Assembly: GCA_029204225.1 (NCBI GenBank)
Contig: CM055108.1
Span: 15,652,722-15,716,721 of the forward strand
Reading direction: 5' to 3'
DNA from: Diphasiastrum complanatum
Lineage: Eukaryota > Streptophyta > Lycopodiopsida > Lycopodiales > Lycopodiaceae
Length of the DNA stretch: 64,000 nucleotides
This document shows positions 48,466 through 61,544 of this stretch, piece by piece. Under the pieces are notes generated by a model that saw only the letters and a program-made list of their open reading frames with translations, did no database searches and was not told the origin of the DNA. The translations under genes and the position numbers were made by a program. Positions within the stretch are counted from its first letter, which is position 1; the number at the start of each line of letters is the position of its first letter.

Positions 48466-48790
48466 ACAACACATATAGATATATAATTATATGTATATAT
48501 CATGGATGTAAAATTTTGGACATGTTTATCTATGGCATTGCTAGGCAAATGACTTGGGTATCAGTTTGGGTTGAAGGGCAACAAATAGTGCGTACTACGG
48601 TGCTAAGTGTATACGATACCAAAAAATGTTGACTGATTCACATTCCACACATGCCTCATGAGAATGATCAAGGTGTCTGATATCATAAGCGATAAAGCTA
48701 TGATATATACATGCATATGACAGATGGACAATAGACAATAGACAATAGACTCATAGACCGATGAATCTCTATGACTTGGATGCATCATGG

Positions 48791-50296
48791 TCAGAGAGGG
48801 ATTCCCCCCTCATAACTATCACTAGTAAACGAGTAGGAAGATTTGGAATCCTCCTCAGGTATGTGCGGCTTTGTCCCTAAACCTCTGCCTCTGCCTCTGC
48901 CTCTGCCCCTGCCTTTGGCCTTGCCCCTGCCTTTGCCTCTAGGTCTACCAGGGCCTCGCCGGGCCGCTGCTCCCTTTGCCTGTGATGCTGCTGCCTCTAG
49001 CTCGACATGTAAATCCACCAGGCGTATTCTACACCTAGCCCTCCCCTCTGCGTACAGATGATGCAGGCTCGGCCTATGTCTCAGCATCTGGATCTACCCA
49101 CCCCACATCATCTCCAATGTCCATATCCATCTTGTCATCCAAGGCCTCATCCTCCTCATCCTCATAATCATCCAATTTCCCCTCAGCCTCACCCCCACCC
49201 TCCTCTCCTGCATCCTCTGCATCGGCCCTAGCCATGGATCTAGTGGTCCTACGTTGCCTCATATCATGACGTGTCAACTCTCGATGATACTCAAAAAATA
49301 TCTCATCATCAACCGCAGCCTCTGTGTGTGGTGGTGCAATAAACCAACCCGTTCAGCTGGGGACTGCTAAGCCTGTTGCGTCTCTTTGTGTGCATAAGAG
49401 ACCAAGTGCTCTAGTTCCGCTCACAAGCCGAAGCGGAACAATCCTGAGCAAGGATGCGGGTGGCAAGAGCAGTGATATCAGGGGCGGATTTGCCCACCCC
49501 ACCCCACCGCGTGAGTGGTTCTGGCAAAAACTCTCATGCCCCTCCAAGATCCAATGAAACATCCCTTTCTGCGCTCAAAATCTAGCATCTTTCTCTCGAT
49601 CTTGTGCAAGAGGAGGCCCTGACATTGTCAGATTCTCGAAATGAACGGGTCATCAAAAAGCACATGCCACAAATAAATTGTTCACAATTAAACGAGTGCT
49701 TCAGGGACAACCCTAGCTTGGATACACATTCTGTGTGTATGTCCTCCAGCCGTCCACAAGCTCAGCATCTGTGCGTATGGTCCCCAGTAGCCCACAAAGG
49801 GTGGAGCAAATGAGCAACAACGTGTATGGGCTTGTGGAAGAAATTCCACCTTTCAAGCCACTTCTCTTGGATAGTTGACATCCTGCAGAAATCAGAAAAG
49901 TAATCATTGCATTGTAGGAAAAAACAATTCAACAATGCTAAAAGTTTTCACAAATCAAATGCATAGATTACAACAAAGGTGTCAAAAAACGGTTGCCGAA
50001 GGATCTCCCCGATCCTGTCCTTGGGCCTAGTCGCTGCTGCTGCTCAGTAGGCGCTCTCGCTCAAGTGTAGGAACTGACATGCATGGGGCAATACCCAAGG
50101 TCCGCCCATCTGGCTTGGTCAAACCAAGCAAGTGTGCTCTGATCCTCGTCGTCGTGCTGCAAAAGGTGGCACCGCAAAACAAGTAACACCATCTGCATGC
50201 ACCTGAACCTGTAAAAACAACGGTATCCCCCTCCAAGAGATCCACCTCCGACCACACGCCTCGTCCCGCCACAGGCATGGTTACAAAAACCCTCAA
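48791..50296 (-). pseudogene. hAT-family transposase, decayed and internally deleted
   Basis: At the N-terminal side (50296-50027) a BED-type zinc-finger-like stretch reads YLFCGATFCSTTTRIRAHLL with GIAPC. The middle (about 49890-49560) retains KWLERWNFFHKPIHVVAHLL in pieces. The C-terminal hAT dimerisation motif reads TRILAQDCSASACERN, then a TAG at 49411-49413 exactly where the family has Trp, then STWSLMHTKRRNRLS. Frameshifts lead into an acidic tail (DAGEEGGGEAEGKLDDYEDE, 49277-49074), then a basic tail with GRPRGKGRGKAKGRGRGRGR, an AT-hook-like segment ending in SDSYEGGIPL. Most of the catalytic core is missing. Cut-and-paste activity is not possible from this copy. Confidence 0.8.
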
Positions 50297-52541
<2,245 letters not shown>

Positions 52542-52833
52542 TGTTATAGGTTACTTTGACCCAAAAGGTCGAGACTTGTGTAACCATGGGTTAGGTTTAT
52601 TATTTAGACCATGCCAAGTCAGTTTTAGTTGAGTTGGACCCAATTTTGGTCCAGTAATAATTCGTGGGTCCAAGTAAAGTCTAATTATGTTAAGGGACCC
52701 TATCTTGACTTTTGGGGGTGCCCTATAATTAGTAGTGGGTCTTGGAAGGTTCTAGAACTTAGAGTTTGGAAGAGTCTAGGCCCTTGGAAGGCCTATTTAT
52801 ATGTACTCTTTGTTGGCACTTTGATTTCCTACA
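52542..52833 (+). repeat. 5' LTR of a small LTR retrotransposon
   Basis: It starts TGTTATAGG and ends TTTCCTACA next to a primer site. From ataggttactttgacccaaa it matches the 3' LTR at 54828-54999 almost exactly over more than 130 bp. About 34 bp present in the 3' copy (after TGTTA) are missing here. Confidence 0.85.
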
Positions 52834-52845
52834 TGGTATCAGAGC
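52834..52845 (+). other. Primer binding site, initiator tRNA-Met
   Basis: tggtatcagagc directly follows the LTR end, with ccatgg after it. Confidence 0.9.
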
Positions 52846-53635
52846 CATGGATCTTTTATGCTTGATTTAGGGTGCCCTACCAAAAGAGATCGTCTTCACT
52901 TAGGGATCACAATTGGAGTGAAGATCCGTTTTTTGACTCTTTTCCGTTTTGCAGGAGGGCGCCACACATCAAAGAAGATAACATGATTTCGGGCACCCAG
53001 AAATCAAGTTGTTGTTTGCTGATTTTTCAGGTTGCAGGAAGGCGCCATTACTTATCTTCTTCGGGGCTTCTTTTAGGTCGCCCACATCCGTGTAGGTTTA
53101 TCCTACTTCCGTTGGTCCGCTGCTGCCCTATTTTTCAGATTTGCTCCTTTGCAGGAGAGCGTCCATCTACAAACAATTTCTATTCTTCTGATTTGGCTGA
53201 AAAATCAGCATCCTTGCTGATTTTACAAAGTGAAGATCCGCTTCTTTTTGCTTGTTTCCAGGTGTGGAAGAAGGCGCTAATTTTTTTGTGATGATCCGAT
53301 CACATTCCGAGGCTGAAAATTGGACAGCATATTACCATTTATAGGGTGTTGCAATAGCCCTATCCGTGTGTGTATTGTTCACACTTTTTGGCAAGAAAGA
53401 AGGGTTCCGAAAAAGCTTTGTTGGAGGCTAACTTGATTCTTTGCTTGCTGGTTTTTGAGTTTCAGGTTGAAATTTTCAGCACACAAGGCTTGTAGGAGGG
53501 CGAGTTCCTACATCCATCTAACGTGTGTTTTCGACACATTCCGGTGCTGATTTGTCAGATTTGATACTTGCTGGTTTTTGTGTCTTTTAGGGCACATTTA
53601 GGGTTTGAAAACGTTTATCTTCTTGGCTGGTTCTT
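52846..53635 (+). other. Leader of the small LTR element
   Basis: A long leader with at least three repeats of a phrase around caggaggGCGcc or gcaggagagcgt (52951, 53035, 53153, 53270, 53495). No coding signal precedes the frame at 53636. Confidence 0.45.
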
Positions 53636-54865
53636 ATGGCAAGAGATTTGGGAGCAATTCGTACTTGTTTAGGTGAAGATATGTTGGATGGCACCAACTA
53701 TTCTTCATGGAGTTGCAAGCTGAGATTTTGCATCGACGTGATGATCAAGATTTTATCGGTAACAAGATCTATCTTATATCATTTGAGATTTTGCAAGACC
53801 TCTAAAAGTGCTTGGGAAACACTTTTAAAGATGTACCGAATAAAGGATTCATCATCATGCTTTCTCCTCTCTACTTCATCCTCTTTGAAGGTAGAAGAGC
53901 AATGTCATGCAAAGTTTGATCATTGTCTTTCTACAAGTACAAGTTTGCATCGGAATGTTGGTATGGTAAAGCATTCTTCTTCTCTTGAGCCATTTGTTGC
54001 AAATGATGGATGCATTAGTGAAGAACTTTATGAGCAAGCTTCTCAAGATAATGTTTTGGAAAAGGCTGAAATCAAGCATTCTTTGAAGCCATTTTGTACT
54101 AATGGAGGAGGGGAAAAAATCATGTCAATTAGTACATTAGTTCAAAGTGGTGTGTTGCTGGATTTTTTGGGTGCTCAAAGTGGCAAGCTGTTGGTTTTTT
54201 TCTTGAAGGTGGTGGACACCAGATTCAGCCATGGTTTATTGATCATTTTCAGCCTATGTTACATCGTGAGCATCCTATTATGCATCGGGAACGGCCTGCG
54301 GAAGGTTTTTGGACAGCAAGGTCCACATTTGGAACACTTTGGACAGCAAAGCATTGGTGATTTTGTGGCTGTTGGACAGCCTGCTACAGCCTCTTGTTGG
54401 TTGTCCGAGTCTTTGCGGGATAGCAAAGCATCTTATTACCTTGGAGGAAACACACATGCCTCACCAAAATCAGTACCTTATGCTAATTTTCATGTTTTGA
54501 CGCTTACTTCTTATGATGACGGTGTTGTCTTGCCTAGTGCTGGTGAGCAGATCATTGATAGTAAGATTCGGGAGGATGTGATGGTAAAAGAGTATCATAC
54601 TCTTCTTTATGTTTCTTGTGGTAAGAAGACTTATGGCATCATGTGGGAACCATTGATGGATTGCAAATCCATATTTCAGCTTGTGGCTGGCGGCATTAAG
54701 CTTGGACAACAAGCTACATTTTTTCTTTTTTGGTTACGTGGAGTTTTGGGCAGCATGCAACATTTTTGTTGCAATTTTTCGTACTTCATGTCATGTTCGG
54801 TTTTTTTACATTATCATTTAAGGAGGGTGTTAGAAGTAATAAATGATAATGTTAGTTTCCCATAG
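53636..54865 (+). CDS. Gag-derived protein of a nonautonomous LTR element
   Basis: A 409-residue uninterrupted frame, the only long one in the element. Its first part is Copia gag-like: MLDGTNYSSWSCKLRF, then TSKSAWETLLKMYRIKDSSS, the LDGTNY...W and AW..L...Y pattern. After about residue 90 it departs from gag: a Ser/Leu-rich part, hydrophobic runs (FSHGLLIIFSLCYIVSILLC at about 200) and Gln-rich segments. No zinc knuckle, protease, integrase or RT follows before the polypurine tract (taaggaggg) and 3' LTR. The stop codon lies inside the 3' LTR. Being open in a window of broken elements could reflect youth or use. It probably depends on partner enzymes. Whether it is translated is unknown. 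Confidence 0.55.
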   Translation: MARDLGAIRTCLGEDMLDGTNYSSWSCKLRFCIDVMIKILSVTRSILYHLRFCKTSKSAWETLLKMYRIKDSSSCFLLSTSSSLKVEEQCHAKFDHCLSTSTSLHRNVGMVKHSSSLEPFVANDGCISEELYEQASQDNVLEKAEIKHSLKPFCTNGGGEKIMSISTLVQSGVLLDFLGAQSGKLLVFFLKVVDTRFSHGLLIIFSLCYIVSILLCIGNGLRKVFGQQGPHLEHFGQQSIGDFVAVGQPATASCWLSESLRDSKASYYLGGNTHASPKSVPYANFHVLTLTSYDDGVVLPSAGEQIIDSKIREDVMVKEYHTLLYVSCGKKTYGIMWEPLMDCKSIFQLVAGGIKLGQQATFFLFWLRGVLGSMQHFCCNFSYFMSCSVFLHYHLRRVLEVINDNVSFP

Positions 54866-54999
54866 GTTACTTTGACCCAAAAGGTCGAGACTTGTGTAAC
54901 CATGGGTTAGGTTTATTATTTAGACCATGCTAAGTCAGTTTTAGTTGAGTTGGACCCAATTTTGGTCCAATAGTAATTCGTGGGTCCAAGTAAAGTCTA
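54828..54999 (+). repeat. 3' LTR, truncated
   Basis: Starts TGTTAGAAGTAATAAATG after the polypurine tract and matches the 5' LTR until taaagtcta at 54999, where similarity stops. About half of the LTR is missing. Confidence 0.85.
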
Positions 55000-55131
55000 G
55001 GCACTAGATCCCTATGCATCAGCCTTTGGAAAGTTACTTTTCATTAAAATTGGCCCATGTTTGAAAGTTATCCACATCCCTCCTCTTGCCTCTTGGGGGG
55101 AGGCCTTCTTACTCTGTATGAGGGTGAGATT

Positions 55132-55502
55132 TGTTGAAATGAATGCCTATTTCACCCCTTACCCGTTTAGGCATTGCATTATTTTAAGTTGTAAGTTCAT
55201 ATGCCACGAGGGTATCACTTAAATACATTATGAACCCCTCTTATGCACATCTTAGCAAGTAGGACACATGGTCCACTTGACACCTAGAGCTGAATTTAGT
55301 AAGTGACACCTCGTGGATAATTATCATGCATGCATGACAGATGGAATCCAAGATCTTTTGGAGCTTGAGGGGTTACCATACCCTCTCACCAGTGAATTAT
55401 TCACTTGTTGTAATCCATCTCTCTTGTCAAGGAGCTTGAGCTTTGATGTTTGTCATCTATCATAGTTATGATTCTATTTAGGATGATCTGTAGGTTTCAA
55501 CA
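55132..55502 (+). repeat. Copia-type 5' LTR
   Basis: 371 bp with perfect 8-bp inverted ends, TGTTGAAA and TTTCAACA, directly followed by a primer site (tgctatcagagc, 55503-55514, one base from the tRNA-Met type). No second copy lies in the window, so the left edge is inferred from the terminal match. Confidence 0.65.
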
Positions 55503-55548
55503 TGCTATCAGAGCATGAGAAGATGGGCACAAGTAAGAGGATTAGACA

Positions 55549-56000
55549 GTGGAGGCTACAAGTAAGGAGGATAGGGAAGAGGAGTCAGACTTCGAATCCT
55601 CTTCTACACCTTGTAGGAAGAATTGCAGCTATTGGCAAAAGTATGGCCATTGTGCTTTTGAGTGCAAGAAGAGGCAAGTTGATCAAGAAAAAGGATCCAA
55701 GAAGCAATTTGGAAATTATGTGGATGGAGTTGCAAAGGAAGAGCAAGATGACGTAAAGCAAGTTGAACTTTTCTATGTTGCATTGGCTACACAAACCCCA
55801 CTTATGGGGGTTGGTATATTGATTCTGGTAATTGAAAGCACATGACTCCTCACATTGATTGGTTTAGTTCATTTGAAGAGTTAAGTGATGGACAAGGGTT
55901 GTGCTTGGGGAATAATTCTACACACAAGGTCAATGGAAAGGGCATAGTTCCAGTCAAGTTTTCATCAGGAGAGGTGAAGGTAATCACAAATTCCCATCTA
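55549..56000 (+). pseudogene. Copia gag zinc knuckle and protease fragment
   Basis: EDREEESDFESSSTPCRK is followed by a knuckle CSYWQKYGHCAFECKKR (second Cys changed to Trp). In the next frame is the protease segment WYIDSGN, a stop, then KHMTPHIDWFSSFEELSDGQ and NNSTHKVNGKGIVPVKF. Similarity ends near 56000. The rest of pol is missing. Confidence 0.8.
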
Positions 56001-57319
56001 TGTAGCGATACGCATTCTGGGGGGTCTGTGTTCCGGAAAGCAGAATGCTGTCCGGAATGCAAATTTTTTTTGCAATAAACATCCAAATTTTTTTGCATTC
56101 TGTTTGTGCCCGCTGGAGGAGAAAAATTGCTGGAAATTTTTCTATGCATGCCGGATCAAGGCTCTTGAGCACTCTATGAGCATCTATTCGACGATTGAGA
56201 CGGAGTGGGCACAATGTCAGGCACGGGAAATGAGCATGGAGCTCGAAATCATCAGATCCAGGTTTTTGGTAAGCCCACATGTGATTTTTGAAAAATGTAT
56301 AGAACTAGCTGTAGGTGTTTGATTGGGGTGATGTAAAGTGCTAGACTGTGTTTCCTCATGCCTGCAGAAATGCCTAGAATGTCTGTTTTGGCCATTACGG
56401 CACAACTTGAAGTTATGAATGCATTGTTCTTTTTTGGTGCTTTTTCTGGTCCTATAAAATAAGCTGTAGGTATCAGATTGAGGGCCTGGGAGCTGCTAGA
56501 TTGTATTTCCTAATGCAGTTTTCATGCTTACAATCCATACGTCGAGTTATGGATGTGGTGCTCACTTTTTGGGTCGCTTTTTGCCCTAATTTGTGAAGTG
56601 AGCTATAGGGTTCCGATTGACATGTCGTAAGATGTTAGGCTATGTTTCTTGATGCCTAGAAGATTGCAAGTAGTGTCGGTTTTTGCCCTTAGGACTGATA
56701 TGCCAGGTTTTGCTACGCCAATTCAAGTTTTAAGTTTTCAACATTTGCTCTTTTCAGTGTTGTTTGAAGTTTCAACTTTCAAGGCCATTCCGCATTGAGG
56801 GTCTAGGGTTTGAACTTTGAACTTCAGTCTTCAACTTTGCAAATTGTATGACATATGTATTGTGTGGCATGTTAAATTCATGTTTAGCTTTCGAGTTTCA
56901 ACTTTCAAGTCTCAAGAAATTAGAATAAGGAAATTGGAATCATGAGTGATCTGAGATCATTGATCATTGCAATTTGCTATAATCCTATGATGTTGTCACC
57001 TGTGAATTAGGCATGGCTGCACCATCATATCTGATGGTTGGAGCGATGCAAGGAAGCGCCACATATTGAATATCTTGGTGTCTTCTTACATGGGGACAAT
57101 GTTTTGACATCCATCGATACCTCTGGGGTGCAGTGACTGGCGATTACATGTTCACACATAGGACAATGTTTTGACATCCATCGATACCTCTGGGGTGGCA
57201 GTGACTGGCGATTACATGTTCACACATATTTTCGTTGCCATTGAGGAGGTCGGGCCACAACACGTTGTACATGTATAATGATTAATCAATCCTTTTAACA
57301 TTATAAATTTTAACTGCTC
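56001..57319. other. Region with one exon-like frame and a tandem duplication
   Basis: 56104-56322 reads EKNCWKFFYACRIKALEHSM, then ETEWAQCQAREMSMELEII, a helix-rich segment of unknown family near a donor-like ttgg|taagcc. A near-perfect 67-bp tandem duplication spans 57094-57227 (ggacaatgttttgacatcca repeated). Confidence 0.4.
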
Positions 57320-57853
57320 ACTGCTCAACGGATCACCTTGAAACCGATGGTCAGACCGAACGTGTCAACCAATCGATGGAAGATATGCTTCGCACATACG
57401 TTTCCAGGCGACAATCAAATTGGGAAAAGTATCTCCCAATGGTTGAGTTCGCATACAATAGTATGAAACATTCTGCCATTGGTTTTAGTCCTTTTATGCT
57501 CTTGTACGGCGTTAGCCTCGTTCCCCTATCTCCGTTGGACTCAAAGGTCTCAAGGTTCAAGCTGCAGCGGATTTCTTGGAACTAAGGTTCATCTTGTATT
57601 CCATGTTAGTCGTTTAAAGGAACGACTTGGTGGGAAAGATTACCTGATTTCCACAGATGATCTAGTTCTATTGGAGGGTTTGACTGCTTTTGTACCCCAT
57701 GAACCGGAAAGGATCATGGATACTCATCGACATCAGCTGAGAAATCGCTTGATTTTTGAACATCCGATTCGTTGGAAAGATAAGTCAGATGATGAGGACA
57801 CCTGGGAGAAGGAGGATGGTTTAAGACTTAGATTCCCTGGTTTCTTCCCATAG
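57320..57853 (+). pseudogene. Gypsy integrase C-terminal part with chromodomain
   Basis: Opens at [19 protein letters not shown] (catalytic Glu of integrase), then LPMVEFAYNSMKHSAIGFSP. After a deletion and frameshift it continues VFHVSRLKERLGG and HEPERIMDTHRHQLRN, RWKDKSDDEDTWEKEDGLRL, a chromodomain-like tail as in chromoviruses. It ends at TAG 57851, just before a polypurine tract. It resembles, but is not identical to, the pol at 61545-64000. Confidence 0.85.
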
Positions 57854-57880
57854 AAGGAAGTTTTTATGGAGGGGGGGGAA

Positions 57881-58456
57881 TGTTATGTACCATAATGGTA
57901 CGCCCTTCAGTGACGGCCTCGCAAGGGGCATGACGCAGGACTGGAGTTATCGACATGTCTAGGTGCCACGCGTCACCATCCTAGGTGGTCACGTGTCGCA
58001 GGCTGGACTGTGCTTGATGGGACCCACTGTGCTATGCCTATATAGTGGGGGGGTCTCCCTCTTTCCATTGACTCAGTCTACCCGGGAGTTGGTGGATGGA
58101 GAGCACGTGCATGAGCCAGGATGTATCTCCAGGCTATGAGATGTGTGCTAGGGAGAGTCGAGTGCGATGGCTGGTGGTATGGGACGCCAGTTATCGTAGG
58201 AGGCTTGACCGGGCATGATTATGTCAATTGCTCCAGGGCATGGGGGTGGGTCGGTTGTGACCCTACGGTTGGGCGGTTACGGTGCGTCGTCACTAGTATG
58301 GGGTGTGCGGAACCTTCAAGGCAATCGATGATCCTAGGGAGTTGTAACATGTGGATTGGCAGTGACCCCACGGATGGGCGGTTATGGTGCGTTGTCACTT
58401 GTATGGGGGTGTGCGTCAGCCTTTAAAGCTATTGGAGATCTATGGGAGTTGTAACA
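57881..58456 (+). repeat. Gypsy LTR
   Basis: 576 bp from TGTTATGTACC to GAGTTGTAACA, with 5-bp inverted ends, preceded by tggaggggggggaa and followed one base later by the primer site tggtattagagc (58459-58470). Within it a block of about 95 bp is duplicated with a 105-bp offset (58257 and 58362). Confidence 0.85.
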
Positions 58457-58458
58457 GT

Positions 58459-58470
58459 TGGTATTAGAGC
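58459..58470 (+). other. Primer binding site, tRNA-Met type
   Basis: tggtattagagc, one base from the standard, placed one base after the LTR end. Confidence 0.75.
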
Positions 58471-59339
58471 CGCCGATTCTTTTGTTAGGTGCACACGTTC
58501 TCTTTTATGCTCTTGCGGTTTTGTTATTCCTCCTTGGGATGTGGTTGTAAATCCATTAACCTTATTTCAAGTTAATTTTTGGAAAGCAGTTGTATATGGT
58601 TGTTGGGAATGAAATTAGTTTGTAGTAGTAAACTTGCTTGTCTTCCTGGTAGTGAATTCTTTTTCCTTTTGAACCTTTAAATCTTGAAAATTTTAAGTTT
58701 TCTTGGTTCTTTAGGAAAGAATGTAAATTCTTAGTTTCTTTGAAACCTTGATTTAAAAAAAAAATGTTAGTTCTAAACTTTAACTTGGAGCTGGGAAATT
58801 TTCTAAACCCCATCATTCAAAGTTGAAGCCAAGAGATGGCTTAAAAGAAAGTTCAATCCAAGCTTGAAGGATCTTGGCAGCTATATGCCTTCTGGTATGC
58901 CTGTCAGGTATGGCCGTACCGCCTCCTCTCTTTCTCCTCCCTGTGTATTTGTAAGCTCCAAGAGAGAGTGCACTTCTCTTGGAGAGTGGAGTGGTACATA
59001 GGTGGAATAAATTTTTGGGTTCCACAAGCCAAGTGGAAACTTCTTGGGCCTCCATCTTGGCGTAAGGTTCTAGAAAGGACAAGTGGCTTCTTTTTGAAGC
59101 CCACTTGTCCTTTTTGCATGAAATGAGTGTGAGGTGCTTGGGGGAGGGGCTAAAGGAACGTACTTTGACATTCCTTCACTCCACTTCTCAAGTTGCAAGT
59201 TGAGCTCTCTAAGTTTGCATTTTCAAGTATCTTGAGCCTTACACACTTGTTTTTGGCGGTTTTTATATTGTTGTTTGCCGAAAATCCTCAAGTTTCTTGC
59301 AACACCTCTCTCTCTCTCTCTTTTCCATGGACTCTCCAG
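58471..59339 (+). other. Gypsy 5' leader region
   Basis: No coding sequence is believed. A CT run lies at about 59305-59322 just before the gag-like frame. Confidence 0.4.
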
Positions 59340-61175
59340 TGGAAGGAACCCTCTAGGCCCAGCAGCGGCTGATATGGACAAAATGGTGCTTGCCATTCAT
59401 TTGTTACAACAACAAATCAATGACATGCAGTCAAAGCATGAATGGGCGGAGGCAGAGATGAAGGCTATGGCACAATCTCGACAAGCCCTCCTTAACCCGA
59501 TGTTTACCCCATAGTATTTCACAAGGGAGAAAAAAGATAGGCACCAAGATGTTATTTTGGCGTGGCTAGATCGATGGAGTTCTTACTTCTCCATGCACAA
59601 TCTGCCAGATAGCTCATGGATCGCTACTGCCAGCATGTTTGTGATAAGGTGTACTCTTGGTGGCTAGATCGATGGAGTTCTTACTTCTCCCTGCACGATC
59701 TGCCAGATAGCTCATGGATCGCTACTGCCATCATGTTTCTATGTGATAAGGTGTACTCTTGAGGGCAGGACCTTAAAGAGCGGGCTATGATTCCTACAAC
59801 TTGGGATGACTTTCAGGTAGCCTTTAAGGCAACATTTATGTTGGTCTTGGACGATTTCGAATTTTATCGTCGGTTTGCCACTCTGCAGATGGGCACGAAA
59901 TCGTTGGACGTCTATCTTCAGGACTTTCAGGAGGCGGCTTCACAGTTTGTTAACCGGATAGACGGAGTTCTTCTGAAGTTGCATTTAAGAATACTAGTTG
60001 GAAGTTCGTTGGAATCAGCCACTAACCTTGGAAAAAGTGGTGCGCTTCGCTAGAATCTATGATGACATGCACGCCTCAACTTGCAAAGAGTAGCAAACCC
60101 AAGGACAAACCCTCTTCAGGCACCTCCTTTAAGAAGGGCAAGATGAAGATTTTTGACATAGCTTCTGCTTTGGGAAAGAAGAAGAAACGGCCTCGGTTGG
60201 AGAGAGCGGACTTCGACAAGGCAAAGAGCGACATGTTATGTTTCTCCTGTTTGCAGAAGGAGCATCTGTCAAAGGACTGCCTGAAGAAACAGAAGAAAGG
60301 TGGCCATTCTTTAAAGGCACCAGGTGATTCTTCAATTTCTTGCATAGATGTATCCTTTAAGAATTTGTAATAATTGTTGCTTTAATATTGTGGTATTTGG
60401 ACCTCATGACCTCATTCGTATGAATGGGTTTGTAGGCAGCCAAGCCGTGAGTGTTCTTTTCGATGATGGTTCCACACAAAACTTTATTAATGCAAAATTG
60501 GTGCATAAGCTCAAGGTGGCAACTGCACCAAGTGACCACAAGTACATGGTCAGGATGGCAGCGAGTGGGGAGGAGCAGGTCTGGGACCATTGTCCCTCGC
60601 TTATCGTTGAAGATTCAGGACTATGCAGATAATTTATCTTTCCATATCATGAATCTTGATAAGGTAGATTTAATCCTAGGTAAAGAGTGGTTTTACGCTA
60701 GGCATGAGTCATTAAAGAAGGATTATGTAACTCATATTTCGTCCTTTTTGCATAATGGCTCATTAATTCATCTTAAAGGTGATGTGCCCGATCTACCTTT
60801 TGTAAGTGCTCATGAAGCCAATCAATGTTTATTAGATTCTGAGTATCACTCGTATTATGCTATCTGAAAGATGATTGTTATATAGATGCTTTTGTTACTC
60901 AAAACTTTAATATTGATGTATTGTCTTTTCCTAGAGCATTGTCTTTTTTCAGAGGTTAACTTAGAAGATACCCCTGAAGGTAAAATCTTTAAAAGACTTT
61001 GGGAGGAATACAATGATGTGTTCCCTGAGCGGTTGCCTGTGGTCTACCCCCCCTCTAGGGGTGTAGACCATCACATAGATCTCCTTCCTAATAGCTCTCT
61101 TGTATCGTTATTTCCCTATAGGATGAGCCCAAAGGAAGAAGATGAAGTTGCTAGGCAACTATAGGAGTAGTTACG
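59340..61175 (+). pseudogene. Gypsy gag, protease and start of reverse transcriptase
   Basis: Gag starts near 59370 (ADMDKMVLAIHLLQQQIND). It has the core MIPTTWDDFQVAFKATF, FYRRFATLQMGTKSLDVYLQ (59787-59960) and a CCHC knuckle CFSCLQKEHLSKDC near 60240. A 98-bp tandem duplication (59562 and 59660) disrupts the frame. The protease follows at 60410-60860: VSVLFDDGSTQNFINAKLVH (active site usually D-S/T-G; here DDG), VDLILGKEWF. The RT start reads FPERLPVVYPPSRGVDHHID and FPYRMSPKEEDEVARQL (to 61165), with stops. It is cut at about 61175 by the LTR of the next element. Confidence 0.85.
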
Positions 61176-61533
61176 TGTAATAGATCCTAACACCACAGTA
61201 GGGCAAACACTAACTGATCCACCCAACCTTGCCTACTCCCTGATATAGAGTAAGCCCCTCCTAGCCCAGTGTGAGGACTGGTAGCATGCTACTGCCAAGT
61301 GTCGGCCACGTGGCACTGACGTGGCCGACTGCACGTCGGGACCCAACTGGGGGCCCTATCCTGCTGACAGGGTCCCTAGGCTGTGTTAGGCCCGCCATGG
61401 CTATGGACCATGCTGGGGCACACTACTCACACTGTCTTGCCCTGTTGGTCATGTACGCTGGACACGACCCTGACTGTGGTATCTGACCTATCTGTGTTCT
61501 CTAGGGTTCGGCACTGGTTACGAGCTCGTAACA
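61176..61533 (-). repeat. 3' LTR of the chromovirus at the right edge
   Basis: On the minus strand it starts TGTTACGAGCTCG at 61533, 11 nt after the pol stop, separated by a polypurine tract (gggggagggag). The far end is probably near 61176 (ATTACA on the minus strand), inside the neighbouring Gypsy RT, but is not certain. It contains an inverted repeat cggccacgt ... acgtggccg at about 61306-61331. Confidence 0.65.
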
Positions 61534-61544
61534 CTCCCTCCCCC

